64,000 bases of DNA from Nostoc desertorum CM1-VF14. GTDB lineage: Bacteria > Cyanobacteriota > Cyanobacteriia > Cyanobacteriales > Nostocaceae. The DNA lies in contig JAHHHR010000001.1 of the NCBI GenBank assembly GCA_019359245.1, positions 310,001 to 374,000 on the forward strand, given 5' to 3'. Positions 1 to 9,227 of the stretch are shown piece after piece (positions within the stretch are counted from its first letter, which is position 1; the number at the start of each line of letters is the position of its first letter). The position numbers were made by a program, and so were the translations under genes. The notes under the pieces are model-generated. The model was not told the DNA's origin, did no database searches, and saw only the letters and a program-made list of their open reading frames with translations.

Positions 1-76
1 ATCTAGAGGGAGAGTAATCAGCTATAAAAGTTGATGCTGTAGTTTTGAGTCTAGATCCCTTATTTATTTTTGTTTT

Positions 77-107
77 AGAGCCAATACATAAAGTATTGGC
101 TCTTTTT
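77..107 (+). terminator. Rho-independent terminator of a gene left of the window
   Basis: An 11-bp perfect stem (arms 77-87 and 93-103, starting AGAGCCAATAC) with a 5-base loop is followed by a run of T to 107. The T-run lies on the plus-strand side, so it ends a plus-strand gene that lies before base 1. The next gene converges from the other strand and ends at 156. Confidence 0.85.
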
Positions 108-155
108 CCCTGCCCCTTTCTTTCCTGTTTTTTGACTTGGCGGAAGACTTATCAA

Positions 156-692
156 TTACAAAGTAAACCAGTCTTGAATACCGCCACGGCTAAGAATAAC
201 TTCAGCGCGACCGATATCATCTTCTGAGCCTTCCACCATCACCAAGTAGCCACCGCGTGATAGCTGATCTTTATAAGCTTGAATTCTCTGTGCAGGAATC
301 GCTAAACTACTCATTCCCCCAACCAAGCCACCAGCTGTTGCTCCTACAGCAGTACCGACAAGGGCTGTAGCTAAAGCGTTTGCTGCCACGCCTCCTGCTA
401 GGATTGGCCCCAAACCAGGGATTGTAAAAGCCGTAATACCAGCTACTACGCCAACTAGACCTCCTAATGCACCTCCAGAGATTGTACCCGCTCTGGCGGC
501 TTGATCGCCTTGATTTTCAACGTGACCTTGGTTACTGCCGACAGTCACGATCTCATCAGAGCTTGCATTCGGTCCCAGCACGGAAACTTTATCCATAGGA
601 AAGCCTGCCGTTTTCAGTTCAATAAGTGCTTTTTGAGCATCTGAATCGTTAGGAAATACACCGATAGAGCGCTTTTGTTCAGGTAAAGTCAT
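156..692 (-). CDS. General-stress-type protein with glycine-zipper segment
   Basis: A 178-residue protein. The N-terminal 50 residues (RSIGVFPNDSDAQKALIEL, then a GFPMDKVSVLGP stretch) look like the small alpha/beta domain found in general stress proteins of the 17M type. Residues about 65-135 are Gly/Ala-rich with GxxxG spacing, a hydrophobic glycine-zipper hairpin that probably enters or touches a membrane. A second alpha/beta piece follows (QRIQAYKDQLSRGGYLVMVEGSEDDI). Such proteins are common in cyanobacteria and are linked to stress, but no reaction is known. ATG start at 692; no clear ribosome site is visible. Confidence 0.75.
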   Translation of the reverse strand: MTLPEQKRSIGVFPNDSDAQKALIELKTAGFPMDKVSVLGPNASSDEIVTVGSNQGHVENQGDQAARAGTISGGALGGLVGVVAGITAFTIPGLGPILAGGVAANALATALVGTAVGATAGGLVGGMSSLAIPAQRIQAYKDQLSRGGYLVMVEGSEDDIGRAEVILSRGGIQDWFTL

Positions 693-755
693 TATTTTGT
701 ACTGTATTGAAAGTTGAGTTGTTTTGTAACAGCAACCATTAGAAAAATTACGCCA

Positions 756-884
756 TTAACCAGGGTGAAACCGATGCTCCCATCCCAGGTTAGGCAGTTG
801 TTCAGGCATGAGTACACTACGAGCTTGTGCCTGAGTCATTGGCTCAGATTCAGGTTTATATGGAAAGTAAGTTGTTGAAAACAT
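756..884 (-). CDS. Possible 42-residue small protein
   Basis: An ATG-started frame of 42 codons between two minus-strand genes. The peptide begins MFSTTYFPYKPESEPMTQAQ and ends with LGWEHRFHPG. The composition looks protein-like and not repeat-derived, but there is no clear ribosome site. I do not recognise a family. It could be a genuine small protein, or the tail of a decayed gene. Confidence 0.35.
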   Translation of the reverse strand: MFSTTYFPYKPESEPMTQAQARSVLMPEQLPNLGWEHRFHPG

Positions 885-967
885 AAAAATTTTTTGCAAC
901 ATAACCTACACCACCAATGAAAATCAAAGCAATTTACAAGCTAGTATTGACTGCTAAATAAAAGCAA

Positions 968-1441
968 TCAAGCCCGTTCCCAAATTTGCCCAATTTCACC
1001 TGGAAGTAATCCAGCAATTTCTTGGTTTCGTTCTGGAGGTAAAATTTCTTTCGTGGCTGAAAACACTGCCTCTGCAACCTCTTCTGGAGGTACACCCTCT
1101 GGTAAGGCGCCTTCTTGTTGTAGGCGCAGCATAAAGGTTTTTGGCTTAATATGTAGGTTTTGTACAGGGCTGATTCGACTGAAGAAAGCAACCATAACAT
1201 TAGGATCTTGCCAAAGGTCTATTACTTCCCGCTCAGATTCAGGTGATCTTTCTTTGAGATCCTTTTCAATTTGATCACTTGTTTTATTTAACATCATGTC
1301 CCGCAAAATTCGGAACACTATATTTGTTGCCCGTTGAGCATCATTGATTGTTTGTAAACTACTCCGCTCTAATACTTTGTCAAGGAATGATTGCTGTTTT
1401 TGTGTTTGCCCTGTCAAAATATTTCGCTGCAATTTTAACAA
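968..1441 (-). CDS. DUF2267-like protein
   Basis: 157 residues, helical and charged, with no signal peptide. The pattern FLDKVLERSSLQTINDAQRA near the N-terminus, PVQNLHIKPKTFMLRL in the middle and EVAEAVFSATKEILPPERN near the end match what I know of the DUF2267 family, small helical proteins of unknown function often found beside stress genes. The longest frame begins with TTG at 1441. The first in-frame ATG would remove 48 residues of likely domain, so the non-ATG start is preferred but unproven. Confidence 0.6.
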   Translation of the reverse strand: MLKLQRNILTGQTQKQQSFLDKVLERSSLQTINDAQRATNIVFRILRDMMLNKTSDQIEKDLKERSPESEREVIDLWQDPNVMVAFFSRISPVQNLHIKPKTFMLRLQQEGALPEGVPPEEVAEAVFSATKEILPPERNQEIAGLLPGEIGQIWERA

Positions 1442-1924
1442 GAATTTAGATCAGTTCAATCTGATTTGAACTCATCTGTAAGGTTCTTAATTAAATATTA
1501 CGAACTGTAAAGAACGATCCATCAATCTTATGACAGAGTTGTTTGGGTTGATTTGCGGAGTTAACAGGTCTGCTGCAAATGTAGGTGAGCGCGATGGAGG
1601 TAGACAAATACTGAAGGCATTAAGCCAAAATGTAGATGAAAAAACTTGATTTTTCGTAGCTTATAATTCAATACAGTTCAGTTCAGCCTAAAAGTCATGT
1701 AAATTAGGTATTATCACCAAAAACTCAAATGGAATCTAGTCCATCTCAAAGAATTCTCCCTCATGTCTCCAAAAATACAGGCTAGTGGGATATTCAAGGC
1801 GATAGAGACAGCAATTCCAGCAGCGATGCAAATGCCGTCTTAGCTAAATGCGCCTTCCTTAGCCGCTAATTGTGCAATCATTTTGCAGTAGAATTAATCG
1901 TCTAGATAAGAGGAGGGCTTTTAG
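1442..1924. other. Intergenic region with no supported gene
   Basis: About 480 bases between divergent genes. It holds a copy of the motif CAGTTCAGTT (near 1675-1685), seen again near 50580 and inverted at 56653-56662. A strong Shine-Dalgarno stretch GAGGAGG lies at its right end, before the phosphatase gene. No frame or RNA structure could be supported. Confidence 0.5.
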
Positions 1925-3277
1925 ATGACTAAGGTCATCATTGTGCGCCACGGTCAAAGCGCTTATAACACCGAGCGGCGTATTCAGGGACGCACTGATG
2001 CGTCAACATTAACCGAAAAAGGTCGTAACGATGCCAGTAAAGTAGGCAAAGCCCTCAGCAATATTTTATTTAATGCGATTTATAGCAGTCCCCTGCAACG
2101 AGCGAAACACACAGCAGATATTATCCATAGTGAGTTAGCTACTCATCCTGAACAATCTGCTGTAATTCAAGTTTCTGATTTACTGCTAGAAATAGACCTC
2201 CCTTTATGGGAAGCACTGCTGACTGCTGAAGTTAAGCAAAAGTTTGCCGATGACTACCGCACTTGGCATCAACGCCCCGATGAACTGCGTATGCTGCTAA
2301 ATGATGCAGAAGGAACAAGAGAACATTTTCCTGTTCTTGCTTTATACGAACAAGCACGGCAGTTTTGGCAAGAAACTTTGTCTCAACATCAAGGTGAAAC
2401 CATTTTGATAGTGGGACATAACGGCATTAATCGCGCCCTAATTAGCACAGCCCTGGGAATTCCTGCAAGTCGCTACCATTCAATCCAGCAATCTAACTGT
2501 GGTATCACCGTACTAAATTTTGCTGGCGGATTGGGCGAACCAGTCCAGCTAGAATCGTTAAATCAGACGCAACACACTGGGGAAACTTTACCCTCATTGC
2601 GACCAGATCATCAAGGAATACGGTTGCTATTGGTGCGTCACGGTGAAACCGAATGGAATCGCCAAACCAGGTTTCAAGGGCAAATTGATGTCCCCCTCAA
2701 CGACAACGGTAGACAACAGTCGCAAAAAGCAGGTGAATTTCTCAAAGAGGTAGCGATTGATTTTGCTGTAAGTAGCACAATGCTGCGCCCTAAAGAAACA
2801 GCAGAGATTATTTTAAAACAACATCCTAATGTAAAGTTAGACTTGCAAGCTGGTTTAAGAGAAATCAGCCACGGACTCTGGGAAGGAAAATTAGAAACAG
2901 AGATAGAGCAAGAGTTTCCCGGAGAGTTACAGCGTTGGCGGTTAGTACCAACCCAAGTGCAAATGCCTGAAGGGGAAAATTTGCAAGAGGTGTGGGAACG
3001 CAGTGTTGCAGCTTGGCAATCAATTGTGGAAGCCGCGGCAACTAATCAATTCAAAACTGTATTAGTAGTAGCTCACGACGCAACTAATAAAACCTTACTT
3101 TGTCACATTCTGGGTTTACCGCTAGAAAATTTCTGGAATTTTCGCCAGGGTAATGGCGCAGTCAGCGTTATCGATTACCCTGCTGGAATCAATGGTTTAC
3201 CAGTATTGCAAGCGATGAACATCACCGCTCACTTCGGTGGAGGCGTATTAGATAAAACAGCAGCAGGGGCATTGTAA
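1925..3277 (+). CDS. Tandem histidine phosphatase (phosphoglycerate-mutase-like)
   Basis: 450 residues made of two complete histidine-phosphatase domains. The phospho-acceptor motif RHG occurs at residues 8-10 (VRHGQSAYN) and again at 238-240 (VRHGETEWNR). Each domain also has its second catalytic His, in VGHNG and VAHDA. Single-domain members dephosphorylate small metabolites or act as mutases; fused pairs of this type are usual in cyanobacteria and are often labelled phosphoglycerate mutase, but the substrate cannot be read from sequence. GAGGAGG eight bases before ATG supports the start. The next gene lies 179 bases downstream across a repeat block. Confidence 0.85.
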   Translation: MTKVIIVRHGQSAYNTERRIQGRTDASTLTEKGRNDASKVGKALSNILFNAIYSSPLQRAKHTADIIHSELATHPEQSAVIQVSDLLLEIDLPLWEALLTAEVKQKFADDYRTWHQRPDELRMLLNDAEGTREHFPVLALYEQARQFWQETLSQHQGETILIVGHNGINRALISTALGIPASRYHSIQQSNCGITVLNFAGGLGEPVQLESLNQTQHTGETLPSLRPDHQGIRLLLVRHGETEWNRQTRFQGQIDVPLNDNGRQQSQKAGEFLKEVAIDFAVSSTMLRPKETAEIILKQHPNVKLDLQAGLREISHGLWEGKLETEIEQEFPGELQRWRLVPTQVQMPEGENLQEVWERSVAAWQSIVEAAATNQFKTVLVVAHDATNKTLLCHILGLPLENFWNFRQGNGAVSVIDYPAGINGLPVLQAMNITAHFGGGVLDKTAAGAL

Positions 3278-3456
3278 AAAAGTTAAAAGTGAGGAGTGAA
3301 AAATTAGGAATAAAGTTAGGAGTGAAAAATTATGAGTGATGAATAAAGTTAAAAATGATGAGCAAGGAACAAATAACTGATAACTCATAGCTCCTAACTC
3401 ATAACTTATAACTCCTAACTCCTAACTTTATTCTTAACTCCTAACTAAAAAGTTTT
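3278..3456. repeat. AGTTAGGAGT-type short repeat block
   Basis: This gap is filled with degenerate short repeats. The left half carries AGTGAGGAGTGAAAAATTA and AAGTTAGGAGTGAAAAATTA, and the right half carries their inverse (CTCCTAACT several times). The two halves can pair into a long imperfect hairpin. Similar wording recurs near 12970 and 34450. Nothing else is visible. Confidence 0.7.
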
Positions 3457-4770
3457 ATGACTGAACTGCTGCAAAAAGTACGGGTAATTGACCCAGTTTC
3501 TGAAATCGACGAACTCTTTGATGTGCTGATTGCTAATGGTTCTATCCAAGCAGTAGCTTCACACATTGCGGATATAAGTCCCGATACTCAAATCAGAGAT
3601 TGTCAGGGATTAGTTCTTGGGCCTGGATTAGTGGATTTGTACAGTCACTCCGGTGAACCAGGATTTGAAGAACGGGAAACCCTGTTATCTCTGTTACAAT
3701 CTGCTGCTGCTGGCGGCTTTACTAGAGTTAACATCTTACCCGATACATCCCCAGCTATTGATAATCCTGCACTTGTGGCACAGTTGCAGCAGAAGAGACA
3801 CGGGGAGATAAAAGAGAGGGAAAAAATTAATTTAGCTCCCCCTGCCTCCTCTGCTCCCCCTATCTCTCCTCTCCCCCTACTTCATATCTGGGGCGCTATC
3901 ACTCTAGATGTTGCTGGAAAGCAAATGACGGAATTTGCAGATTTAGCCTCTAGTGGAGTTGTTGGTTTTACCGATGGTAAGCCTTTTGAAAATTTGGCGC
4001 TGGTGCGGCGAGTATTAGAATATCTCCAGCCGTTGGGTAAACTAGTGGCATTTTGGCCTAGCGATCGCCAGTTATCAGCAAATGGTGTAATGAGAGAAGG
4101 GCCAGATGCTCTGCGTTTTGGTTTACCCCCAATACCCGCCAGCGCTGAAACTACTGCGATCGCAGCAATGCTTGAATTGGTTGCAGCCATCGGTACACCA
4201 GTCCATATTATGCGCGTCTCCACATCTCGCAGCGTGGAACTGATTGCTTCAGCTAAGACTGCTGGCTTACCCATCACCGCCAGCACCACCTGGATGCACC
4301 TTTTACTAGATACAAAAGCAGTTAAGAGTTATAACACTAGCTTGCATTTAGACCCGCCTTTAGGAAATCCCAGTGATGTGGCGGCGTTGCGTGCGGGGGT
4401 ACGTGCAGGTGTCATAGATGCGATCGCTATTGACCACACACCCTACAGCTACGAAGAAAAAGTCCAAGCCTTTGCCGAAGCGCCTCCAGGAGCAATTGGT
4501 TTCGAGTTAGCATTACCCTTGCTGTGGCAATATCTCGTTGAAACTGAGGAATTTACAGCTTTAGAATTATGGCGGGCATTGAGTACCAATCCAGCAGAGT
4601 GTTTGGGGCAAAAAGTCAGTGCGATCGTACCTCATCAACCAGCAGAACTTACTTTATTTGATCCCCAGCAAACCTGGAAAGTCGAACGCAAAAATCTTTA
4701 TACACTTTCACAAAATACACCTTGGTTAGGACAACAAGTGAAGGGCCATGTTGTGCAGACCTGGTGTTGA
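3457..4770 (+). CDS. Dihydroorotase-like amidohydrolase with altered metal site
   Basis: 437 residues with the amidohydrolase fold of dihydroorotases. The N-terminal metal motif, normally D-x-H-x-H-x-R-x-PG, reads D60-L-Y62-S-H64-S-G66-E-PG: the first His is Tyr and the substrate-binding Arg is Gly. The later aspartate motif survives (IAIDHTPYSYEEKV). Known non-catalytic dihydroorotase homologues act as structural partners of aspartate transcarbamoylase; whether this one does is inference. A second dihydroorotase, interrupted by a stop codon, lies at 58937. Residues about 113-141 are a low-complexity insert made from a G-rich/C-rich repeat. Confidence 0.8.
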   Translation: MTELLQKVRVIDPVSEIDELFDVLIANGSIQAVASHIADISPDTQIRDCQGLVLGPGLVDLYSHSGEPGFEERETLLSLLQSAAAGGFTRVNILPDTSPAIDNPALVAQLQQKRHGEIKEREKINLAPPASSAPPISPLPLLHIWGAITLDVAGKQMTEFADLASSGVVGFTDGKPFENLALVRRVLEYLQPLGKLVAFWPSDRQLSANGVMREGPDALRFGLPPIPASAETTAIAAMLELVAAIGTPVHIMRVSTSRSVELIASAKTAGLPITASTTWMHLLLDTKAVKSYNTSLHLDPPLGNPSDVAALRAGVRAGVIDAIAIDHTPYSYEEKVQAFAEAPPGAIGFELALPLLWQYLVETEEFTALELWRALSTNPAECLGQKVSAIVPHQPAELTLFDPQQTWKVERKNLYTLSQNTPWLGQQVKGHVVQTWC

Positions 4771-5116
4771 AAAATGCAAACCAGTCTGAGATGCATGAAA
4801 TTTAATGAAGATACTAATGCATTGGTATTTTAAACTCAGCCTAACTTCAAATAATTAGACAATAGCTCGTGTAGCTTACCTAAAATCACTAAATACAAAT
4901 GCTCTATTGATATAGATTGCTTGGGTCTTGTTTACTAAATTATACCTAATTTTTATTACTAGATTGTGTTATATTAACGCTTCAATAATTTTGATAACCT
5001 CGGAGATAACGTTACAAATAATACTACGATATCAATGGCGTGGCATCTCTCGCAAATACTGGAGCATATCGTAAAGATTTAGGCATCAAGCAGCGAGATT
5101 CTTGACTTTTATGTAG

Positions 5117-5158
5117 TGTTAAATACCTTTGTGTTCATCAGCACAAAAGTATTTAACA
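5117..5158. repeat. 17-bp inverted repeat
   Basis: The arms 5117-5133 (TGTTAAATACCTTTGTG) and 5142-5158 pair with one mismatch across an 8-base loop. There is no T-run, and no gene ends close by, so it may be a structured relic or a protein site rather than a terminator. Confidence 0.65.
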
Positions 5159-5274
5159 TTAGCCTGTTTTAGAAGGTGGAATAACTCTCATAAACAACAG
5201 TATTACTTGTGAAAAAAATCAAGTTGGAGGGTAGAACTCTTGCCAGTAGCCAGTAATGATACCCCGATATCTAT

Positions 5275-5371
5275 CTAGTACGCCACGGCGTAAATAGAGC
5301 AAGGATTAAAAATCGCTAAAAAGTAAAAAGCCAATTCTATAATCCTTTTGACTTCCGCCTTGCGGTACTAG
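5275..5371. mobile_element. 97-bp miniature element, copy 1
   Basis: The ends are inverted repeats: CTAGTACGCCACGGCG on the left and CGCCTTGCGGTACTAG on the right. The same 97-base length, ends and partial interior occur at 24018-24114. Each copy begins and ends with a TA inside CTAG or TTAG, as expected for TA-target elements of the IS630/mariner type. No coding capacity. Placement in a transposase family is inference. Confidence 0.7.
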
Positions 5372-5723
5372 CTTTATAGAAGTCAAACAACCTAGTTTTA
5401 TATTTAGAGTGCAGCCAATTAAATCGAATAGAAAAGCTGCAATTAACGCTTGAATATTATTTTTTAAACGACCCGTTCAAGTGTTTAATTTTGGTACATT
5501 TTTGTCCCATTGATAACTTGAACAAGGTTAAGTTTATCCCCATCACGCTCAAACGATTTCATTACCAGTTTTTTGGCCACTCATTAGTTGCTATCACTTT
5601 GGCTAGCATCAAAAACATCATAAGTATTCCGATGTACCTTGATCAAAAGTTCCAGCAGTTTACAAACACAAAGTATAGCAATCACTTTCTATTAGCGATT
5701 AATACCCTGTTAGCTCTTGACTT

Positions 5724-7001
5724 ATGACTCACTTTGGAATTATTTGCCCGCCCTATCCCGGACACCTGAATCCCCAAGCTGCGTTGGGAAGAGAACTTCA
5801 ATCGCACGGTCATCGCGTCACCTTTTTACAAATTCCAGATTTGGAATCAAAGGTGCAATCGGAGGGGTTAAATTTCTATCCGATTGGTGAAGCGATCTAT
5901 CAACCTGGCTCAATGGCTCAAACCTTTGCTCAGTTAGGAAAGTTAAGCGCTTTGAAGGCGTTGGATTACTCACTCGACTTCTGCCAACAAATGGTTGAAA
6001 TTATTTGCCAAGATGCACCCAAAGCGATCGCAGCAAGAGGAATAGAAGTCTTACTGGTAGATCAACTCGAACCTGCTGGTGAAACGGTAGCAGAATATCT
6101 CAATCTCCCATTCATTTGCGTTTCTTGCGGACAGGTAATTCACCGCCGAGCCGATGTTCCTCCTTTTTTTACTCCCTGGAATTACCAGAATACCCATCTA
6201 TCAAAAATCCGCAATCTCTTGGCTTATTACTTTTTAGATCGTAGTTGTCAACCGATTTTAAAAACAATTAATCGCTACCGCCAAGAGTGGAAGCTGTCTG
6301 ATTATCACCACATCTACGCTTCTAATGCACGGCTTGCCCATATTAGTCAACAACCTGGCTTATTTGAGTTTCCCATTCCCAACCTGCCACCGCACTTGCA
6401 TTATGTTGGCCCGTTGCGAAATGCTTCACCACAATTAGTTACATTTCCCTACGAGAAGTTGACTGGACAGCCGATGATTTACGCTTCTCTTGGAAGCGTG
6501 CAAAACACCAAAGAAGCAGTATTTCGTTGTATTGCTGCTGCTTGTGATGGGCTGGATGTACAATTAGTAATCGCTCATGGGGGTGGGATGAGTGAAGAAG
6601 CAGTGCGTTCACTTCCTGGTTCCCCTTTAGTTGTTGAGTATGCTCCGCAACCAGATATACTAGCGCACGCTAGTCTGACAATAACTCATGCAGGCATGAA
6701 TACGACATTAGATTCACTTAGCTATGGCGTACCTGTAATAGCGATTCCGATCACCTTTGAGCAACCAGGAACTGCCGCGCGAATTCACTCCACTGGAGTA
6801 GGAGAAGTGATTTCTCTAGAAAAACTAAATATTTCCAACCTGCGAACGGCAATTAAGCGAGTGTTGACAGAAAATTCTTACAAAAACAATGCCCGCAGGA
6901 TTCAGCAGTCAATTCAACTTTCAGGCGGCGTGAAACGGGCAGCAAATATCATTGAGCAAGTTACTCAATCCCAACGCTCTAAGGTTATAGAGATGGTATA
7001 A
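5724..7001 (+). CDS. GT1-family glycosyltransferase, CrtX/MGT-like
   Basis: 425 residues with a GT-B fold. The N-terminus (GIICPPYPGHLNPQAALGRE) has the PGHLNP acceptor-side motif of UGT-type enzymes. The C-terminal donor-binding part has ASLGSV, EYAPQPDILAHASLTITHAG and a GVPVIAIP stretch. In cyanobacteria such enzymes glycosylate carotenoids, sterols or small lipids from nucleotide sugars; zeaxanthin glucosyltransferase CrtX is the nearest family I can name, but the acceptor is unknown. Standalone gene, convergent with cyanophycinase across an 18-bp inverted repeat. Confidence 0.8.
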   Translation: MTHFGIICPPYPGHLNPQAALGRELQSHGHRVTFLQIPDLESKVQSEGLNFYPIGEAIYQPGSMAQTFAQLGKLSALKALDYSLDFCQQMVEIICQDAPKAIAARGIEVLLVDQLEPAGETVAEYLNLPFICVSCGQVIHRRADVPPFFTPWNYQNTHLSKIRNLLAYYFLDRSCQPILKTINRYRQEWKLSDYHHIYASNARLAHISQQPGLFEFPIPNLPPHLHYVGPLRNASPQLVTFPYEKLTGQPMIYASLGSVQNTKEAVFRCIAAACDGLDVQLVIAHGGGMSEEAVRSLPGSPLVVEYAPQPDILAHASLTITHAGMNTTLDSLSYGVPVIAIPITFEQPGTAARIHSTGVGEVISLEKLNISNLRTAIKRVLTENSYKNNARRIQQSIQLSGGVKRAANIIEQVTQSQRSKVIEMV

Positions 7002-7164
7002 ATTTCCTGATTTCGTTAATTCCAGCTTTTTGTTGAATTACCCAGCAAAAAATTGCTGATTCCTAGATTTGGAATTCTTCTTTAATAAGTTTAAAACTTT
7101 GAAAAAGTAGAGAGTGATAAAGTAGCGATCGCATTTTTTGAAGATACATATTTTCAGTTAAAAT

Positions 7165-7211
7165 TTAACAGGCGTGCCATTCCACTCTGAGATGAATGGC
7201 ACGCCTGTTAA
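7165..7211. terminator. 18-bp inverted repeat between convergent genes
   Basis: The arms 7165-7182 and 7194-7211 pair perfectly over 18 bp, with an 11-base loop. It lies between the ends of the glycosyltransferase (plus) and cyanophycinase (minus). A bidirectional terminator is the simplest reading, although no strong T-run follows on either side. A HIP1 octamer sits just left at 7125-7132. Confidence 0.65.
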
Positions 7212-7383
7212 GCATAATTAAAAGCTTCTGAAAGGTTTCAACCCTTTGGTAAGGGATAGACTTAGGAAGAAGCGATCGCAACTAGCATGGTAAATAAATT
7301 GGCTTAAAAACCAACAAACATATTCCCCTTTAAATGTTTTTTCTTACCATTTATCTAGTGGACTTAAATGTATGTGTTCAAAG

Positions 7384-8214
7384 TTAAGTATTTGCTGAAC
7401 CTGCTAATACAGACACATTATTTAAGATAGGTTGGCGAGTTTTCAAATCAAATTTGTAGCCACGTGGTAATATATGAAGCTTTGCTCCACAAATTGCTAA
7501 AGCCTCATCCTTTAAAATTTCGCCCATATTGTCATATGTAGACTCTACATCGACAATTGTGACTGAACCTTCACCAATGATTTCAACTTGTCTATCACTA
7601 ACTACCATCGCAGTATTTTCATCAATACCAAATCCTAAATCAGCAGGCTCTTGTATCAAAGCTGAAATTAAGCGTCCCAGACGTCCACGCTGTAAAAAAT
7701 GTTGGTCAATTACTACTCCAGGTAGAAAGCCTAAACCTGGTCCCATATCTATAATTTCCATCCGAGGGTTAGTTTGAGAATCGCCTTCTACAATCATTTT
7801 ATCTGGCATCACAGCTGCTCCTGCGCTTGTGCCTGCAATAACTGCCCCTTCAGCAAAACGCTTGTGAATAGCTGTGTCAAGTTCAGTATCTTTCAGAACG
7901 CTTGTGATCCGAGCTTGATCTCCTCCAGTAAAGAATATTCCTGTAGCTTTGCTGACAGCTTCTAATGCCGTAGAAGAAGATGCATCATCACGAGTTTCTG
8001 TATCAACAATACGAGCATCTTCAGCTCCTAACCGTTCAAATACTCTAATATAATTTTCTCCAACCTCTCTAGGTAGTTCTGTCGCTGCTGTCATAATTAC
8101 TATTTTTGCCTTCGTACCCCCAGCACGTCGTACAAACTCGCGCAAGATTTCACAATCTTCCTTTTTATCTTCAGCGCCGCCAATAATTATGAGTTGTTTG
8201 CTAAGACTTTCCAC
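7384..8214 (-). CDS. cphB: Cyanophycinase
   Basis: 276 residues, the usual length. This cytoplasmic serine exopeptidase of family S51 cuts the nitrogen store cyanophycin into beta-Asp-Arg dipeptides. The nucleophile is Ser130 in GTSAGAAVM. Other family stretches are FFTGGDQARI, PGLGFLPGVVIDQHF and LGFGIDENTA. No cyanophycin synthetase gene is adjacent, unlike the usual cphBA pair, so this may be a second or separately regulated copy. No signal peptide is visible, consistent with intracellular granule turnover. Confidence 0.93.
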   Translation of the reverse strand: MESLSKQLIIIGGAEDKKEDCEILREFVRRAGGTKAKIVIMTAATELPREVGENYIRVFERLGAEDARIVDTETRDDASSSTALEAVSKATGIFFTGGDQARITSVLKDTELDTAIHKRFAEGAVIAGTSAGAAVMPDKMIVEGDSQTNPRMEIIDMGPGLGFLPGVVIDQHFLQRGRLGRLISALIQEPADLGFGIDENTAMVVSDRQVEIIGEGSVTIVDVESTYDNMGEILKDEALAICGAKLHILPRGYKFDLKTRQPILNNVSVLAGSANT

Positions 8215-8568
8215 AATAACGACTCCTAATATTAAGTTAATTTCTATTAACTATAATAATTAACGCTACACCATCAGTCTTTGGAGATATTGAGAGACAT
8301 CTTTTAAGATGATTTTTTCAAGATTATTTAATTTAGAGTGAGTAGTCTAAAATCAAAAGCTATAGGCTGTTGTCTAATATAGACAAGTTGTGAAATTGTT
8401 AATCATGGAGTTAGTTCGCACTTTTTTGTAGATTAAAGGGTTTATAGGAATACGCTTTGATTTCTGTTCGCGCAGCGTAGCCATACATATTTGCATAGTC
8501 AGAGAGTAAGAAATAGGGAATAAGAAATCACTCTTTTGGAGTTCCCTTAATCCAAGAATTTTAAATTG
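8215..8568. other. Intergenic region with a GC-rich repeat
   Basis: About 350 bases upstream of cyanophycinase and downstream of the START-like gene. It carries one copy of the dispersed GCGCAGCGTAGCCATA repeat (near 8471). The cyanophycinase promoter must lie here; I could not place it. Confidence 0.45.
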
Positions 8569-9093
8569 TTAATTCACTTTCTTCAGATAGTGGCGAACTC
8601 CTTCACTCATTTGTTGGAAATTAGGTGTAATCTGTTTTCCTAATGAACTCTCAACGATGCGGGCGATCGCCACTGTTAACTGTTGTGGTGTACCCTTGAT
8701 CTGTTGCGGGTCAATAATTAGTTCACCCCGGCTCTGGATTAGCGTTCCTTTATCATCTTCGAGAAAGTGATTTTTGCCTGTACAGTGAACTGCTTCACTA
8801 AAAACGTGGGTTTTGATCTGCCAACTAGTTGTATATTCAGAATTATTCCAAACAGAATCTTCTGTCCAATTGAGCAAATCTTCGCTTAAAAAAGCACGCG
8901 CTAGTGCTGGAAGATTGGCACCACCATACCAATCATGGACTAGGTACAAAAGTCCGTTTTGCTCTTGGCTTGATTTGAACTTAATTTGTCTGACTTTTGA
9001 CATATACAGCACAAGTTCCGTTAGCTTATCTCGATAAGTGGCATAAACTAAAGGACGAGGAAAGGGGATATGAGCTTCGATGCAAATCAACAT
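8569..9093 (-). CDS. START/SRPBCC-like protein
   Basis: I take the ATG at 9093, giving 174 residues that begin MLICIEAHIPFPRPLVYATY. A frame open to 9126 would add 11 residues with no domain value. The pattern F-P-x-P-L-V-Y-A-T-Y-R-D-K-L at the start and GELIIDPQQIKG near the end match a lipid- or ligand-binding helix-grip (START/SRPBCC) protein. A 6-bp hairpin CGTGCG/CGCACG lies at 9101-9116 just before the chosen start. Function unknown. Confidence 0.6.
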   Translation of the reverse strand: MLICIEAHIPFPRPLVYATYRDKLTELVLYMSKVRQIKFKSSQEQNGLLYLVHDWYGGANLPALARAFLSEDLLNWTEDSVWNNSEYTTSWQIKTHVFSEAVHCTGKNHFLEDDKGTLIQSRGELIIDPQQIKGTPQQLTVAIARIVESSLGKQITPNFQQMSEGVRHYLKKVN

Positions 9094-9227
9094 GGAAATT
9101 CGTGCGGTAACGCACGTTGCTAGCACAAAAGGTTATTTAGGTTCTAGTCAAGGAAGCTTTCAGTTATTTCTATCAGAGTAGATAGTTACCGCTTTATTCC
9201 TAAGAAGTGCGGAATGTGGGTTGAAAA

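Larger units (their letters stand above)
4771..5723. other. Long intergenic region with inverted repeat and miniature element
   Basis: About 950 bases without a gene I can support. It holds a strong inverted repeat at 5117-5158 and a 97-bp TA-flanked element at 5275-5371, both listed separately. A 78-codon frame from 5491 ends in an ATGA overlap with the glycosyltransferase start, but its composition is not convincing. Confidence 0.5.

Noticed and set aside
934..1274. Two frames opposite or offset to the DUF2267-like gene
   Set aside because: They overlap a frame with recognisable family motifs and show Cys-rich, shadow-type composition.
5491..5727. 78-codon frame overlapping the glycosyltransferase start by ATGA
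   Set aside because: The overlap is tempting, but the peptide has no recognisable pattern, no ribosome site, and the composition of translated AT-rich spacer.
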